Both the position numbers and the translations under genes were made by a program. The notes beneath the pieces were generated by a model, which was not told the origin of the DNA, did no database searches, and was given only the letters and a program-made list of their open reading frames with translations. Of a stretch of DNA of 64,000 nt, positions 16,084 to 25,837 are shown in pieces. Source of the DNA: Sphingomonadaceae bacterium. Its GTDB lineage: Bacteria; Pseudomonadota; Alphaproteobacteria; Sphingomonadales; Sphingomonadaceae. Location of the stretch: the NCBI GenBank assembly GCA_025359445.1, contig JANYGB010000023.1, positions 1 to 64,000 on the forward strand, in the 5' to 3' direction. Position 1 is the stretch's first letter. Each line of letters begins with the position of its first letter.

Positions 16084-17240
16084 AGCTGGTTGTCGCTGCG
16101 AACTTCACTGCCGATTACTGCCGCAATACCTGCTTGTTCCGGCGAGCTCAGATCGGGATGCCACAGGTCGAAGATGAAGACCACCCGCAGTTGCTCGCTC
16201 GGGTTGCTGGCCTCGTGTTCGATCGTATCGTCAAACACGAACGCTTCACCTTCGTTCCACGTGCGAGTCTCAGCCCCGACGCGGAACCAACAGCCGGCAG
16301 GAACTACCAGCGGCAAATGGCATACCAGCCGCGTGTTACTTACCCCGACATGCGGGGGAATGGCGGTGTGCGGGGCGAGCAAGGAGAACATCGCGTTCGG
16401 CGATGCTCCCGGAATCTGCGGTTGCGGCAGCCGCTTTAGCAGGTCCATGGTCTGCGGACAGAGCCTGGCGTTGGCGCTGACTTCTTCGCCCATCCGGATA
16501 AGGTGCAATGCAGTCCAGTCGGGATTGCGGTTAAGGTCGCGCCACTGCGCCAGCGCCTCGTGTTCTTCGTATTGCAGGTACGGCACCAGTTCCGCACGTT
16601 GCGATGCCAATGCTGCCTGCATTTCCGCGCGAATGGCATCAGTGGCGGCTTCGACTTCAATGAGCCACGGCAAGTAGCGGCGCGGATGGAATTCCCGCTC
16701 AGTGAGGCCGGGATAGTGGTAGTGCGTTGGCTTGCTGTGCCACACCTTGGTCCGGCGCAAGGCGTTGCTGCGGAACCGGCGCAGCTTCCAGGTCTCGTCT
16801 TGGCCGGCAGTAGCTTCTGCGGCAGCCATGGCAGCAACGAACTTCGCCTCACGGCCGGCTTCCCAGCTATCTCGCAACGCTTCTCCGGTGGTAACGGCAG
16901 CCGCCATCCCGAGCGGAAGATCGCCATCCGGACGCTGCGCCAGCGCCTCGGCCCACGCTTCACCAGCGCGGGCGGGATCGAGCGTCTCGAGCAGCCCGGC
17001 GCGAACCGCCAGAGCCACAAAATCGAGCGGAGCATGAACCAGTGCGGCATGGATCGCATCAAGCGCGCGGCGCGGCTGCCGGAGGGCCCGGCGCACGCCC
17101 GCAAGTTTGAGCGATGCGGCGAAATCGGCGTGCTCCGCCAGCGCCAGTTCAAGCAGCCGCGCCGCTTCGGTCAGATCGCCGCGCGCAGCTGCGGCATCGG
17201 CCTCGGCTTGATACCCGCCGCTGGTCTGCGCCGCGCTCAT
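16080..17240 (-). CDS. Aspartyl/asparaginyl beta-hydroxylase family protein with TPR N-terminus
   Basis: A 386-aa protein. Residues 1-110 are TPR-like. Residues about 275-370 form the AspH fold (PF05118): PHVGVSNTRL, His308 in CHLPLV, WNEGEAFVFDDTIEHEAS with His342, and RVVFIFDLWHPDLS with Arg352. As in human ASPH (His679, His725, Arg735), there are two His iron ligands and no carboxylate. It should hydroxylate Asp or Asn, or a related residue, in a polypeptide. ATG 17240 was chosen because it forms an ATGA overlap with the stop of the sulfotransferase gene; a longer frame to 17315 lies inside that gene. Confidence 0.88.
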   Translation of the reverse strand: MSAAQTSGGYQAEADAAAARGDLTEAARLLELALAEHADFAASLKLAGVRRALRQPRRALDAIHAALVHAPLDFVALAVRAGLLETLDPARAGEAWAEALAQRPDGDLPLGMAAAVTTGEALRDSWEAGREAKFVAAMAAAEATAGQDETWKLRRFRSNALRRTKVWHSKPTHYHYPGLTEREFHPRRYLPWLIEVEAATDAIRAEMQAALASQRAELVPYLQYEEHEALAQWRDLNRNPDWTALHLIRMGEEVSANARLCPQTMDLLKRLPQPQIPGASPNAMFSLLAPHTAIPPHVGVSNTRLVCHLPLVVPAGCWFRVGAETRTWNEGEAFVFDDTIEHEASNPSEQLRVVFIFDLWHPDLSSPEQAGIAAVIGSEVRSDNQL

Positions 17241-19282
17241 GTATGCGGCGCACCGGCACCGGGCCATGGCGGAATGCGTCCGTCGGTGAGCGAATAGCCG
17301 AACTTTTCGACCCACGGCGCCAACCGACCGAACACGGGTTCAAGATGGCGGCGATAGTTATGCCAGCGGCCCTTGGCGCGGGTATAGATCGGTTCGGTCA
17401 CCTGCGAATAACTCGCCGTGGTCACCAGTCCGCGCGCGCGCGCGGCATCGCGGTGATCGCCCTCGTCGCCCGGCCAATCAAGGCCAAGCCACTCGAACAA
17501 CGGCCGTAATTCCCTGGTGGTATCTTCAACCAGGCGTTCGTACACCACGGTGCCGACCGGCAGATCGAACACCCGACATGCCTTTTCCCAGCCGCTGAAA
17601 GTCAGATCGTAAAACGCGGCGGCATCGTCCAGATCGAGGAAATTCGACATTGCGTTGTTGATGCGGAAATTGGTCAGGTAACAACTGAGCAACACGTCGC
17701 ACGGGTGCCGCAAGGCGAGCACAAACCGGGCGTCGGGGAAAAACCGTCGGACGACTGCCACCTTGTTGAGGTGCAATGGGTGCTTGTCGACGACGATGCT
17801 ATCGGGCTGCAACGCGACTAACGTCTCGACCTGGCCGAAATAGAAGTCACGCCCGCGCTGGATATCGGCTTGGGTCAAGTTCGCCAGCACTTCCATCCCG
17901 CCCATCTCGGTTTCCAGTTCGGCCAGGAAATGTTCTTCCTCAAGCACCACGACGCGCGGATCGCGCATCAGCATGGTATCAAGCAAGGTCGTACCTGAAC
18001 GGGGAAAGCCAACGAGGAAGATCGGCGATGGGCGGCCGTCTGTGATTGCGACCGGCGACCAGCTTTGCACCCATTCGCGCGTCACCAGTGCCGCATCGGC
18101 AGCGGTACCTTCGCAGTAAAGCGCAGCGCGAGCCTGCGGCTGGGTCGGGCTTTCCAGCCAGAACCGGTTCATCGCCTGAAACGCCTCGAACGCCTCTTCA
18201 TGGCGGCCGAGGCGATCAAGCATCGTTCCGCGCAGATGAAATTTCCGGCCTTCTACAACAACGTCGCCCGCAGCTTCCAACGCGGCGAATGCAGCACCAA
18301 TATCGCCGGCCCGCTTAAGCAGCAGGGCTTCGAGAAATGAGATTGTTTGGGCGTCGGTGCCATTGGCCCGTGCACGATCGATCAGCGGATCGAGTTCGTC
18401 TTCGCGATTGGTCCGTTCAAACAGCGATCCGAACCCGACATAGGATGGACCCAACTTCGGATTGATAGTCAACGCCGCTTCAAATTCGGCTTCGGCAATG
18501 GCGTAGTCGTTTCGTTTGGCCGCTTCCTGACCATAATCCGAACGAATTTCGGCCTGAGTCGGCGCGCGCTCTGCCGCCGCGCGGATCACCGCATAAGATT
18601 CGTCCTCGCGCCCAAGATCACGGTACATCGCAAACAGCGAGACTAGCGGCACCGGATCATCGGGAACATCTTCAGCGGCGGTACGCAGCACCGTTTCTGC
18701 TTCTTCGATGCGGCCGGCCTGAATCAGGGTATTGCCCAGATTTATGCGGATTGGCTGCGATGCGCTGGCCAAGGCGGCGGCCTGTTCAAGTGCCCTAATT
18801 GCCTCATCGTGGCGACCAAGCGCGCTGTATGCGTTGCCGAGGTTGTTCCAGCTCGACCAGTCATCTGCGCGGCGTGATACGATCAAACTGTAAAGATGCG
18901 CAGCTCGCTCAAAGTCTTCCGCTCCTTGCGCGAGAAAGGCGCCAAGCCCGGCAATGCGGAGGCTCAGGTCGGCTTCGGCACTAGCGCTATCGCAGAGTTG
19001 CATAGCGGCCTGCGTCTCACCGGAATGGAACAGCGCCTCAGCCAGATTGCCCCGGATAATGTGGTCGGCGGGATGATGATCGAGTGCTCGGCGAAGCAAG
19101 GGTATAGCGCGCGCGAATTGCCCGCGGCGAAATTCAATCGCGCCGCCTAACGCCGCCAGAACCGCATCGCCGGGATGAGCCAGAAGCGCCTGCCCACAAA
19201 GCAGCGCAGCATCGTCCAGCTTGCCGCTGCGCGCTGCGCCCGTAATTCGCTGCATAACAGCTGCAGGCGTCTGGTCAGGCAT
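17237..19282 (-). CDS. TPR-containing sulfotransferase
   Basis: A 681-aa protein. About 400 N-terminal residues are TPR repeats (for example DDWSSWNNLGNAYSALGRHD). The C-terminal Sulfotransfer_3 domain has the 5'-phosphosulfate loop FPRSGTTLLD (about residue 426), the 3'-phosphate motif RHPCDVLLS (about 525) and the distal GRWHNYRRHL. It should transfer sulfate from PAPS, probably to a protein or peptide bound by the TPRs; the substrate is unknown. ATG 19282 is chosen because the longer start at 19339 falls inside the terminator hairpin after the TonB receptor. It is followed by the AspH gene with a 4-nt overlap. Confidence 0.9.
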   Translation of the reverse strand: MPDQTPAAVMQRITGAARSGKLDDAALLCGQALLAHPGDAVLAALGGAIEFRRGQFARAIPLLRRALDHHPADHIIRGNLAEALFHSGETQAAMQLCDSASAEADLSLRIAGLGAFLAQGAEDFERAAHLYSLIVSRRADDWSSWNNLGNAYSALGRHDEAIRALEQAAALASASQPIRINLGNTLIQAGRIEEAETVLRTAAEDVPDDPVPLVSLFAMYRDLGREDESYAVIRAAAERAPTQAEIRSDYGQEAAKRNDYAIAEAEFEAALTINPKLGPSYVGFGSLFERTNREDELDPLIDRARANGTDAQTISFLEALLLKRAGDIGAAFAALEAAGDVVVEGRKFHLRGTMLDRLGRHEEAFEAFQAMNRFWLESPTQPQARAALYCEGTAADAALVTREWVQSWSPVAITDGRPSPIFLVGFPRSGTTLLDTMLMRDPRVVVLEEEHFLAELETEMGGMEVLANLTQADIQRGRDFYFGQVETLVALQPDSIVVDKHPLHLNKVAVVRRFFPDARFVLALRHPCDVLLSCYLTNFRINNAMSNFLDLDDAAAFYDLTFSGWEKACRVFDLPVGTVVYERLVEDTTRELRPLFEWLGLDWPGDEGDHRDAARARGLVTTASYSQVTEPIYTRAKGRWHNYRRHLEPVFGRLAPWVEKFGYSLTDGRIPPWPGAGAPHT

Positions 19283-19315
19283 CGGCACAGCTGGATTGCA
19301 TCGCGGGTAACGCCC

Positions 19316-19353
19316 AAAAAGATAGCGGCGGCTTCCCAAAGGAAACCGCCGCC
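19316..19353 (-). terminator. Hairpin plus T-run between the TonB receptor and the sulfotransferase
   Basis: On the minus strand a GCGGCGG...CCGCCGC stem extended by TTCC/GGAA around a short loop is followed by CTATCTTTTT. It is a good intrinsic terminator or attenuator 24 nt after the receptor stop. With no obvious separate promoter for the sulfotransferase, partial read-through would make the receptor the most abundant product of the cluster. Confidence 0.82.
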
Positions 19354-19376
19354 TGATTAATCGACATTCACCCGGC

Positions 19377-22300
19377 TTAGAAGTCCAGGGTTACGCCGGT
19401 GTAGATGTACCGGCCGAGCGAGTCGTACGTGCCCGGATAGGTATTGCCGTTGCAAGTCACACTGGCGCAACCGCTGCCACCGAATGCGCCACTGCCCGAA
19501 GTTACCAGCGGCGGCTGGCGATCAAGCAGGTTGTTTACGCCGACGCGCCATTCAAAGTGATTTCCGACACGTGCGGTCATCGAAAGGTCGAAATAGCTCT
19601 GCGAAGGAATGCGTGAGCTGAAGTTGTAGAAGTTCCCGTTCAGCGAGCTGCTCGAGTTCTTGTACTCAACATCGACCGGGCCATAATAGCGCCACTGCGC
19701 CGAGAAGCCGAGACCCATCTTGGTGTTCAGCGACGCGCGCACTTTGTGCCGCCATTTGGGAGCAGGACCGCCGCAGGTTGGGCCAAAGTAGCCAGCGCAA
19801 TTGTACACCTGCGTCAGGCCGTTATCGATTTCGTACTTGTCCAGCTTGGTCCCGACGAAGTTCAGCGAGAGCGTACCCAGGCCACCGATCTGGTGCGAGT
19901 AGTTGCCGTTGAATTCAAGACCACGCGTACGGAACCCACCGACATTCTGCGGGAGATCGGTCACAAAACCATCCGAGGTCAGCCACAGCGAACCAGCTGC
20001 GTTGCGGTGGATGAGACCACACGCCACCGGATTGACGGTGGTAGTGCAGGCCGCGAGAATTGCGTCAGCACCATAGCCCTGGATCGCTTTGGTGATCTTG
20101 ATGTCATAGTAATCCACCGAAAGCGACAGGCCCGGGATCATACGAGGCTGGAGAACCACACCGGCAGTCTTGGTGATGGCAACTTCCGGCAGCAGGTTGG
20201 GATTGCCGCCAAGCCGACCGTTGTACTGTGCGGCCGGGTTGGCCACGACCGTTTGCCCGACGATCAAGCCTTGTGCCCGGCAACCCGCATCCGCAGCGCT
20301 GGCAGTGATGGCACGGCCCGAGCATGGATCAGTGACGCCGTCCAGTCCGATAAATTGCGCCGCGAACAGTTCCTGAATGTTCGGGGCGCGAACTGCACGG
20401 TTGTAAGCCGCACGGAACCGGATGTCACGGATCGGTGCGAAGTCTACACCAAGCTTGTACGTATCGGTATTGAACGATTTGCCGTTCGAAACCGAATAAT
20501 GCGAATAGCGATAACCACCATTGAAGCTCAGGTTGTAGAAGAGGCCATCCTGCACCAGCGGAATTTCGATTTCGCTGATGAATTCGGTCACCTTGTACGA
20601 ACCCTTGATCGGCAACGTCGGCGCACCCTGACCGGAAAGATCACCGGTCTGGAATGCGTTGTCGGTTAGCAGTTCAAGCGATTCCTGGCGATACTCACCG
20701 CCCAGCGAGATGCTGATGCCATCAGTCGCCCCAGGCGATTTCAGACCATATTCGCCGAGTTGGCCGGTGAAGTTAATGCTGGCGACTTGCTCGCTCACTT
20801 TGCCCTTTTGGAAGCCGGATGCTGCCAGATAAGCGAGCGAGGCTGCCGAAGGTGTACCGCCGAATACGTCATAAGGGACGCAGTTGGGATCGACGCCCGA
20901 CAGCTTGACCCGGCAAATCGGCGCGCCGCCTGCTGGGTTGGCTACTGCATCAAGCGCATTGCCAAGACGCTGGATCGAGAATTCATTCTCATAAACCTGC
21001 GAATAGTTGGTCCGGCCATACTGATAATAAGTGTCGTAGGACCAAGCCTTGTCAAGCTCACCCTTCAAGCCAATTACGGTCCGGAACGAGGTATGTTCAA
21101 GGTTGCTCCGGCGCGGGCCGCCTTCGACGTTGCGGCGAAGCAATTGGAAGAATGCCTTGTTGTAGGTAGCGCCGGTGGTTGGATCGCGGAAGTTGATCGC
21201 CGGTGCGCCGGGAGTGGGGTTGTAAGCGGCTATTTGAGCAGTCGGGAACGTGCCGATGAAGCCATTGATCAGGTTGCCCGTGTTACAGATCTTCGAGCGC
21301 TGCGAAGCCGACATCAGCGGGTTGTCGCAGTTGATTGTCAGCGTGTTGCCGAAATCGCCCGATGGGGCGATCTGGGCCGCGGTCTGATCGTTCATGAACA
21401 TGAATTCCATGTACGGATGCAGCGCCGGGCTGATTTCGTAATCGACAAAAGCGCCCGCCGTATAACGTTCATCCGGACGCTGGAAATAGTTCAGCGGCGC
21501 GAAATTGAAACGATTGAGCGTGCCTTGCGTAAGCGTGCCTGGGCCAAGCGCTCCGACTGTGGAGGACGATGAAGCGCCGGAGAAGTAAAACGCAGTACCC
21601 GTAGCCGAGGTGGCGGAGCCGCCGCACTGGAGCGGCGCTGCCGGATCCAGCCGCTTGGGCAGAGTTCCACTAGCCGCAAGTGAGGCTCCCGTGTTCTGGA
21701 TGGTACAAGCGCTGTAGTCGCGGTTGCGCTGAATCACTGGATTGGCGCGGCGATAGCCGATGTAAGCCATCGCGTGGCCACGATCGTCATCGAAGTGCGT
21801 GCCGAATGATACCGTGGTGTCAAACTGGCCGCCATCTACCACATTGCCCTTGGGATAGGCGTAACCGCTGAAGCGCGCAGCGCGTGCATCGAGCAGCGGC
21901 GGTGTGATCTTGTTGCGGTTGCTATGCTGGTAAAATGCGTAATTGCCATCGACGCGGAAACCGGTGAAATCGGTGTCCATAATGAAGTTGACCACGCCGG
22001 CGATCGCATCGGCACCATAAGTAGCCGAGGCACCGCCGGTCAGCACATCAACGCGCTTGACGAGCGACGACGGAATGAAGTTGAGATCGGCAGCCGAGCT
22101 GCCTGGATCGCCTGGCATCAGGCGGCGGCCGTTGATCAGTACGAGAGTGCGCTTGGCGCCCAGCCCGCGAAGATCGACTGTGGCGGTGCCGGTAGCACCG
22201 TTCGACAGGGTTGACGACTGGCTGGCGAAAACCTGGGGCAGTGAATTCAGCAGGTCTTCGGTCTTGGCCGTACCGGACAGTTTGATGTCCTGGTTGGTGA

Positions 22301-22517
22301 CCGTTGTGACAGGCGAAATCGCAGTGAGGTTGGCGGACTGAATACGCGAACCGGTGACAACGATGGCTGGCGCTTCATCGGCGGCATCGGTGGCTGCATC
22401 GGTGCTGTTGACCTGCGGATCAGCGACAGTGCTTTGTGCAAATGCCGGCGAAGCGATCAGTGCGAAACTAATTGCCAGCGGCGCTGCACCACCCCAAAGT
22501 TTGATCGTTTTTTTCAC
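19377..22517 (-). CDS. TonB-dependent outer-membrane receptor
   Basis: A 1046-aa energised outer-membrane transporter. Signal peptide 1-28 (ending SPAFAQ), a TonB-box-like AIVVTG at 51-56, plug domain about 60-175 (LNSLPQVFAS, DLRGLGAKRTLVLINGRR, VDVLTGGASATYGADAIAGVVNF), then a 22-strand barrel ending in YTGVTLDF. It belongs to the very large oar/BtuB-like sphingomonad group that imports oligosaccharides, peptides or other large ligands; the ligand is not predictable. Several extracellular loops hold Cys pairs. Start GTG 22517 with AAGGGA upstream. It heads the minus-strand cluster with the sulfotransferase and two hydroxylases. Confidence 0.93.
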   Translation of the reverse strand: MKKTIKLWGGAAPLAISFALIASPAFAQSTVADPQVNSTDAATDAADEAPAIVVTGSRIQSANLTAISPVTTVTNQDIKLSGTAKTEDLLNSLPQVFASQSSTLSNGATGTATVDLRGLGAKRTLVLINGRRLMPGDPGSSAADLNFIPSSLVKRVDVLTGGASATYGADAIAGVVNFIMDTDFTGFRVDGNYAFYQHSNRNKITPPLLDARAARFSGYAYPKGNVVDGGQFDTTVSFGTHFDDDRGHAMAYIGYRRANPVIQRNRDYSACTIQNTGASLAASGTLPKRLDPAAPLQCGGSATSATGTAFYFSGASSSSTVGALGPGTLTQGTLNRFNFAPLNYFQRPDERYTAGAFVDYEISPALHPYMEFMFMNDQTAAQIAPSGDFGNTLTINCDNPLMSASQRSKICNTGNLINGFIGTFPTAQIAAYNPTPGAPAINFRDPTTGATYNKAFFQLLRRNVEGGPRRSNLEHTSFRTVIGLKGELDKAWSYDTYYQYGRTNYSQVYENEFSIQRLGNALDAVANPAGGAPICRVKLSGVDPNCVPYDVFGGTPSAASLAYLAASGFQKGKVSEQVASINFTGQLGEYGLKSPGATDGISISLGGEYRQESLELLTDNAFQTGDLSGQGAPTLPIKGSYKVTEFISEIEIPLVQDGLFYNLSFNGGYRYSHYSVSNGKSFNTDTYKLGVDFAPIRDIRFRAAYNRAVRAPNIQELFAAQFIGLDGVTDPCSGRAITASAADAGCRAQGLIVGQTVVANPAAQYNGRLGGNPNLLPEVAITKTAGVVLQPRMIPGLSLSVDYYDIKITKAIQGYGADAILAACTTTVNPVACGLIHRNAAGSLWLTSDGFVTDLPQNVGGFRTRGLEFNGNYSHQIGGLGTLSLNFVGTKLDKYEIDNGLTQVYNCAGYFGPTCGGPAPKWRHKVRASLNTKMGLGFSAQWRYYGPVDVEYKNSSSSLNGNFYNFSSRIPSQSYFDLSMTARVGNHFEWRVGVNNLLDRQPPLVTSGSGAFGGSGCASVTCNGNTYPGTYDSLGRYIYTGVTLDF

Positions 22518-22783
22518 TATATTCAGTCCCTTAGCCTGGCGAGGCGCGATGCCTCGAGTTGGGTATCAGTGGCATCGGCTTGTGCGAACGCGCAACAATC
22601 TTTGCCCCGAATGGCGTTCTGTTGCCGTTTCGGACTGCATGAGTAAAGTCAAAGCAGGCGCGATTCCGCCAATTTCGTTGCGACTGTAACCTTTTTGCAA
22701 CTGTGAAGAATTGGGATCGTGCTTGCATGCGGCGATTTGCCGGGCCAGTTGCAACGCCTATCGGCGACCGAGGAGATCGGCAG

Positions 22784-23317
22784 ATGAAACTTTTACCGTT
22801 TACCGGCTTACTTGTTGTCTTGTTCACACCTGCCGCGGCCAACGCGGCAAAGCCGAATGACAGCGCGCCGCTGCCCGCGATCTATACTGCTTTGCTTGAT
22901 TGCCGGAGCATCGCTGACGCGCAAGCGCGCCTTGTCTGCTTCGACGCCAAGGCTGCAACGCTCGCCGCCGCTACGGCGCAGCGCACCATCATCGTCACCG
23001 ACAAGGAAGAATTACGCAAGACCCGGCGCGGGCTGTTTGGCTTTGCCATGCCATCATCGGGATTGCTTGCAACCGCCACTGGTCAAGACGAAGATATCAA
23101 GAAATTCGAAACGACCGTCACTTCGGCCCGGCGCAATCGTGACGGCGGCTGGATAGTGACGCTGGCAACCGGCGGAACCTGGGAGCAGGTCGATTCACGT
23201 GAACTCGCGCTGGCGCCCAAAGCCAGCCAGAAGGTTGAAATTACCCGCGGCGCGCTGGGCACGTTCTTTGTTTCGATCGACGGGCAGATCGCGTTGCGGA
23301 TGCGCCGTATCCAGTAG
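22784..23317 (+). CDS. Conserved secreted hypothetical protein, 177 aa
   Basis: Signal peptide 1-21 (ending AAANA). The mature part starts with a Cys pair motif, LLDCRSIADAQARLVCFDAK, resembling the N-terminus of VasI-like proteins, then an IIVTDKEELRKTRRGLFGF segment, and a C-terminal beta-rich half with GGWIVTLATGGTWEQVDS. Such proteins are found across sphingomonads without a defined function as far as I know. ATG 22784 follows an AGGAG at 9-nt spacing and gives the signal peptide. A longer frame to 22703 is not needed. It is divergent from the TonB receptor, with a 266-nt shared upstream region. Confidence 0.78.
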   Translation: MKLLPFTGLLVVLFTPAAANAAKPNDSAPLPAIYTALLDCRSIADAQARLVCFDAKAATLAAATAQRTIIVTDKEELRKTRRGLFGFAMPSSGLLATATGQDEDIKKFETTVTSARRNRDGGWIVTLATGGTWEQVDSRELALAPKASQKVEITRGALGTFFVSIDGQIALRMRRIQ

Positions 23318-23323
23318 CGCTGG

Positions 23324-24196
23324 TTACAAACCGGCAGCAGGTCCTACGAACAGCAGCGGATCAAGCCGGAAATCGCGCCACTTGATCGACCAGTGCAGGT
23401 GGGGTCCGGTGGCGCGGCCGGTTTTGCCGATCTGGGCGATGTATTGCCCTTGGCGGACCACATCGCCTTCCTGCACCGCGTGGCCCGAGCAATGCAGGAA
23501 CGCGCTGTTCAGCCCCATCCCGTGATCGATCATAAGCAGCCTGCCCTCAAGGCTGAACGGACTGCTGGCAGCCAGCGTCACCACCCCGTCAGCCGGGGCC
23601 ACAAACGGCGTGCCGCTGGCCCCGGTCGCGATATCGAGCCCCGAATGATAGCTGCCCGGCGTGCCGTTATAAATCCGCTGCGAGCCGAACTTGCCCGACA
23701 ACCGCCCGTAAACCGGCCAAATGAACTGCTGCCGCCAGCCCTCGACCTGATGATCGACACTGCGTGCGGCATTGATCCGGGCGAGCTCGCCGCTGCGCAG
23801 CCGGGCGTAAGCTTCGCTGGGCGGAGTGCCGGGCCTAGGACCGATCGGGATCCGCTCGATCTGCCACGCGCGCGGCGCAACGGTCAGCTCTTGCGAGACG
23901 ATGCGGCCATCGCCAAGCCGCGCCGAGAGCTGCAACCGGGGCGCAGAATCGCGATCGAAGGCGATAAAGAAACGCCCGTCGCGCGCCACGCCAGCCGGCT
24001 TGCCCGCCAGCGCGAGCAGCGAGGTTCCCGGCGGCGCTTGGCCGCGTGCCCAGCCGCCTTGAATCAGTGCCCCCGCCAGCCCGAAATCGGGGGCCGCGCC
24101 GTAACCCATCGCCTCGGCCGCCATTCCGCGCGCGCGCCACAGACCGAGTCCGAGCGCGAGCCCGCCCCCGGCCAGCACCATGCGCCGGTCCAGCAT
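23324..24196 (-). CDS. M23 family metallopeptidase (peptidoglycan endopeptidase-like)
   Basis: A 290-aa LytM-type protein with an N-terminal membrane anchor/signal (residues 5-25). The zinc motifs are complete: HSGLDIA (H-x3-D, about residue 190), HCSGH and GPHLHW (about 270). The preceding region (about 30-150) is a beta-rich domain seen in this subgroup. It probably cleaves peptidoglycan cross-links in the periplasm. It lies 3 nt after DUF2093 and downstream of xseA in the same orientation, a conserved sphingomonad order. ATG 24196. Confidence 0.92.
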   Translation of the reverse strand: MLDRRMVLAGGGLALGLGLWRARGMAAEAMGYGAAPDFGLAGALIQGGWARGQAPPGTSLLALAGKPAGVARDGRFFIAFDRDSAPRLQLSARLGDGRIVSQELTVAPRAWQIERIPIGPRPGTPPSEAYARLRSGELARINAARSVDHQVEGWRQQFIWPVYGRLSGKFGSQRIYNGTPGSYHSGLDIATGASGTPFVAPADGVVTLAASSPFSLEGRLLMIDHGMGLNSAFLHCSGHAVQEGDVVRQGQYIAQIGKTGRATGPHLHWSIKWRDFRLDPLLFVGPAAGL

Positions 24197-24199
24197 GGC

Positions 24200-24412
24200 T
24201 CAGGCGCGCGAAAGCAAGCGGTTCGTCGCAAGATCGGCGCTGGCGTAAGCTTCCTGCCGCTCCACCGACCAGTAGCGCAGCGCCTCCAGCGGCACTTCTG
24301 CGCCACTGACCGCGCAGATCACATGGCTGCCCGGGCTGAGCACGCGGAAACCGTTGGGCTGGTAGAACAGCATGGCGGGGCGACCGGAGGATGACATCAA
24401 CATGGCAGCCAT
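24200..24412 (-). CDS. DUF2093 domain-containing protein, 70 aa
   Basis: A small alphaproteobacterial protein (PF09866) of unknown function. The characteristic block is FYQPNGFRVLSPGSHVICAV, followed by PLEALRYWSVERQEAYAS. No signal peptide or metal motif. It is 18 nt after xseA and 3 nt before the M23 gene, so it is part of the xseA operon. Internal Met codons at 24403 and 24397 are equally good starts. Confidence 0.85.
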   Translation of the reverse strand: MAAMLMSSSGRPAMLFYQPNGFRVLSPGSHVICAVSGAEVPLEALRYWSVERQEAYASADLATNRLLSRA

Positions 24413-24430
24413 CCTAACCGCTACAACCGT

Positions 24431-25837
24431 TCAGAGCAATTTACCTTGTACGCCGGGCTCGGATGAAGGCAGCGCCTTGGGCTTGGATGCCGCGCGGATG
24501 GGCGCAGCTCCCGCCGGAACCACCGCGAGATAGCCATCGCGGAAGTGCAAGGTCAGCGCCGGCGCGCCTGCCGCCGCAGCGCGATCGACCAGCGTGCGGC
24601 CATCGCCGTCAGTGACCCGGGCATAGCCCCGGCTGAGCACGCGGTCTGGATCGAGCGAACGGAACAGCCGGACCAGCGCGGCCAACCGCTCGTTCGCCGC
24701 TCCGGCGCGGGCCTGGAGCAGCGGCGCGGACAGCCGCCCGGCCACGCGCTGCAAATCGCCGCGGGCAAGCTGGGTGCGGGCCGCCAAGGCGCGGCGCAGC
24801 CGGTCAGCGGCTTCATCGAGGCGCTGGTTGTGATTGCCCAGCAGCGCCGCCGGGGCAGGCAGCCGCTGAACCCGCGCTGCCAGCCGCTCGCGCCCGAGCT
24901 GCAAGGGCCGGACCACCGCGCGGCGCTTGCGCAGGCCCAGTTCGGCGAGTTGGATGGCAAGGTCACTGCGCACCGGGACCGCCAGCTCGGCCGCCGCAGT
25001 TGGCGTAGGCGCTCGGCGCTCGGCGGCTAAATCTGCGAGCGTGGTGTCGGTTTCATGCCCGACCGCGCTGATCAGCGGGATCGTGCATTCGGCAATCGCG
25101 CGAACGACAACTTCCTCGTTAAAAGCCCATAAGTCTTCGATCGAGCCGCCGCCGCGCGCAACGATGACCAGATCCGGGCGCGGCACTTGACCGCCTTCGG
25201 GCAGGTCTGAAAATCCGCGCACCGCCGCAGCGATCTGCTGGGCAGCGCCCGAACCTTGCACGATTACCGGCCAAACCAGCACGTGGCTGGGGAAGCGGTC
25301 AGCCAGCCGGTGCAGGATATCCTGAATGACGGCCCCGGTGGGCGATGTCACCACCCCGATCACGCTTGGCAGGTAAGGCAATGCCGCCTTCCGTTCGGGC
25401 GCGAACAGCCCCTCGGCCTCAAGCCGCGCCTTGGTCCGCGCAAGCAACGCGAGCAGTGCGCCTTCACCCGCTACCTCCATCCGCTCGATCACCAGCTGAT
25501 AGTTCGAGCGGCCCGGATACGTGGTCAGCTTGCCAGTGGCGATCACCTCAAGCCCGTCTTCAGGCTGGAAATTGAGCCGCCCGGCGGTGCCGCGCCACAT
25601 CACTGCATCGAGCCGCGCGGTTTCGTCCTTGAGCGAAAGGTACATATGCCCCGAAGCGGCGCGTTTGACCCCCGACAGCTCGCCGCGCACCCGCACGTAA
25701 CCGAAAGTATCCTCGACCGTCCGCTTGAGCGCCGCCGATATCTCGCTGACTGACAGTGCTGCGGCGTTGTCGCCGGCGCTCTCGTTCGCTACCAGCCCGG
25801 CGGGTTGATCATCTTCTGAATAAGGCGAGACGGGCAT
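24431..25837 (-). CDS. xseA: Exodeoxyribonuclease VII large subunit
   Basis: A 468-aa subunit that with XseB degrades single-stranded DNA. An N-terminal OB-fold ([28 protein letters not shown]) is followed by the catalytic domain ([54 protein letters not shown]) and a coiled-coil C-terminal half. The start ATG at 25837-25835 shares bases with the purD ATG at 25836-25838 on the other strand. An AGGAT ribosome-binding site lies at suitable spacing inside purD. The longer frame to 25981 lies wholly inside purD and is rejected. The small subunit gene is not in the window. Confidence 0.96.
   Translation of the reverse strand: MPVSPYSEDDQPAGLVANESAGDNAAALSVSEISAALKRTVEDTFGYVRVRGELSGVKRAASGHMYLSLKDETARLDAVMWRGTAGRLNFQPEDGLEVIATGKLTTYPGRSNYQLVIERMEVAGEGALLALLARTKARLEAEGLFAPERKAALPYLPSVIGVVTSPTGAVIQDILHRLADRFPSHVLVWPVIVQGSGAAQQIAAAVRGFSDLPEGGQVPRPDLVIVARGGGSIEDLWAFNEEVVVRAIAECTIPLISAVGHETDTTLADLAAERRAPTPTAAAELAVPVRSDLAIQLAELGLRKRRAVVRPLQLGRERLAARVQRLPAPAALLGNHNQRLDEAADRLRRALAARTQLARGDLQRVAGRLSAPLLQARAGAANERLAALVRLFRSLDPDRVLSRGYARVTDGDGRTLVDRAAAAGAPALTLHFRDGYLAVVPAGAAPIRAASKPKALPSSEPGVQGKLL

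Noticed and set aside
15115..16677. 520-aa plus-strand ORF antisense to the AspH and 2OG oxygenase genes
   Set aside because: Arg/Gly/Gln-rich shadow with no recognisable domain. The minus-strand genes have clear motifs and 4-nt overlaps.
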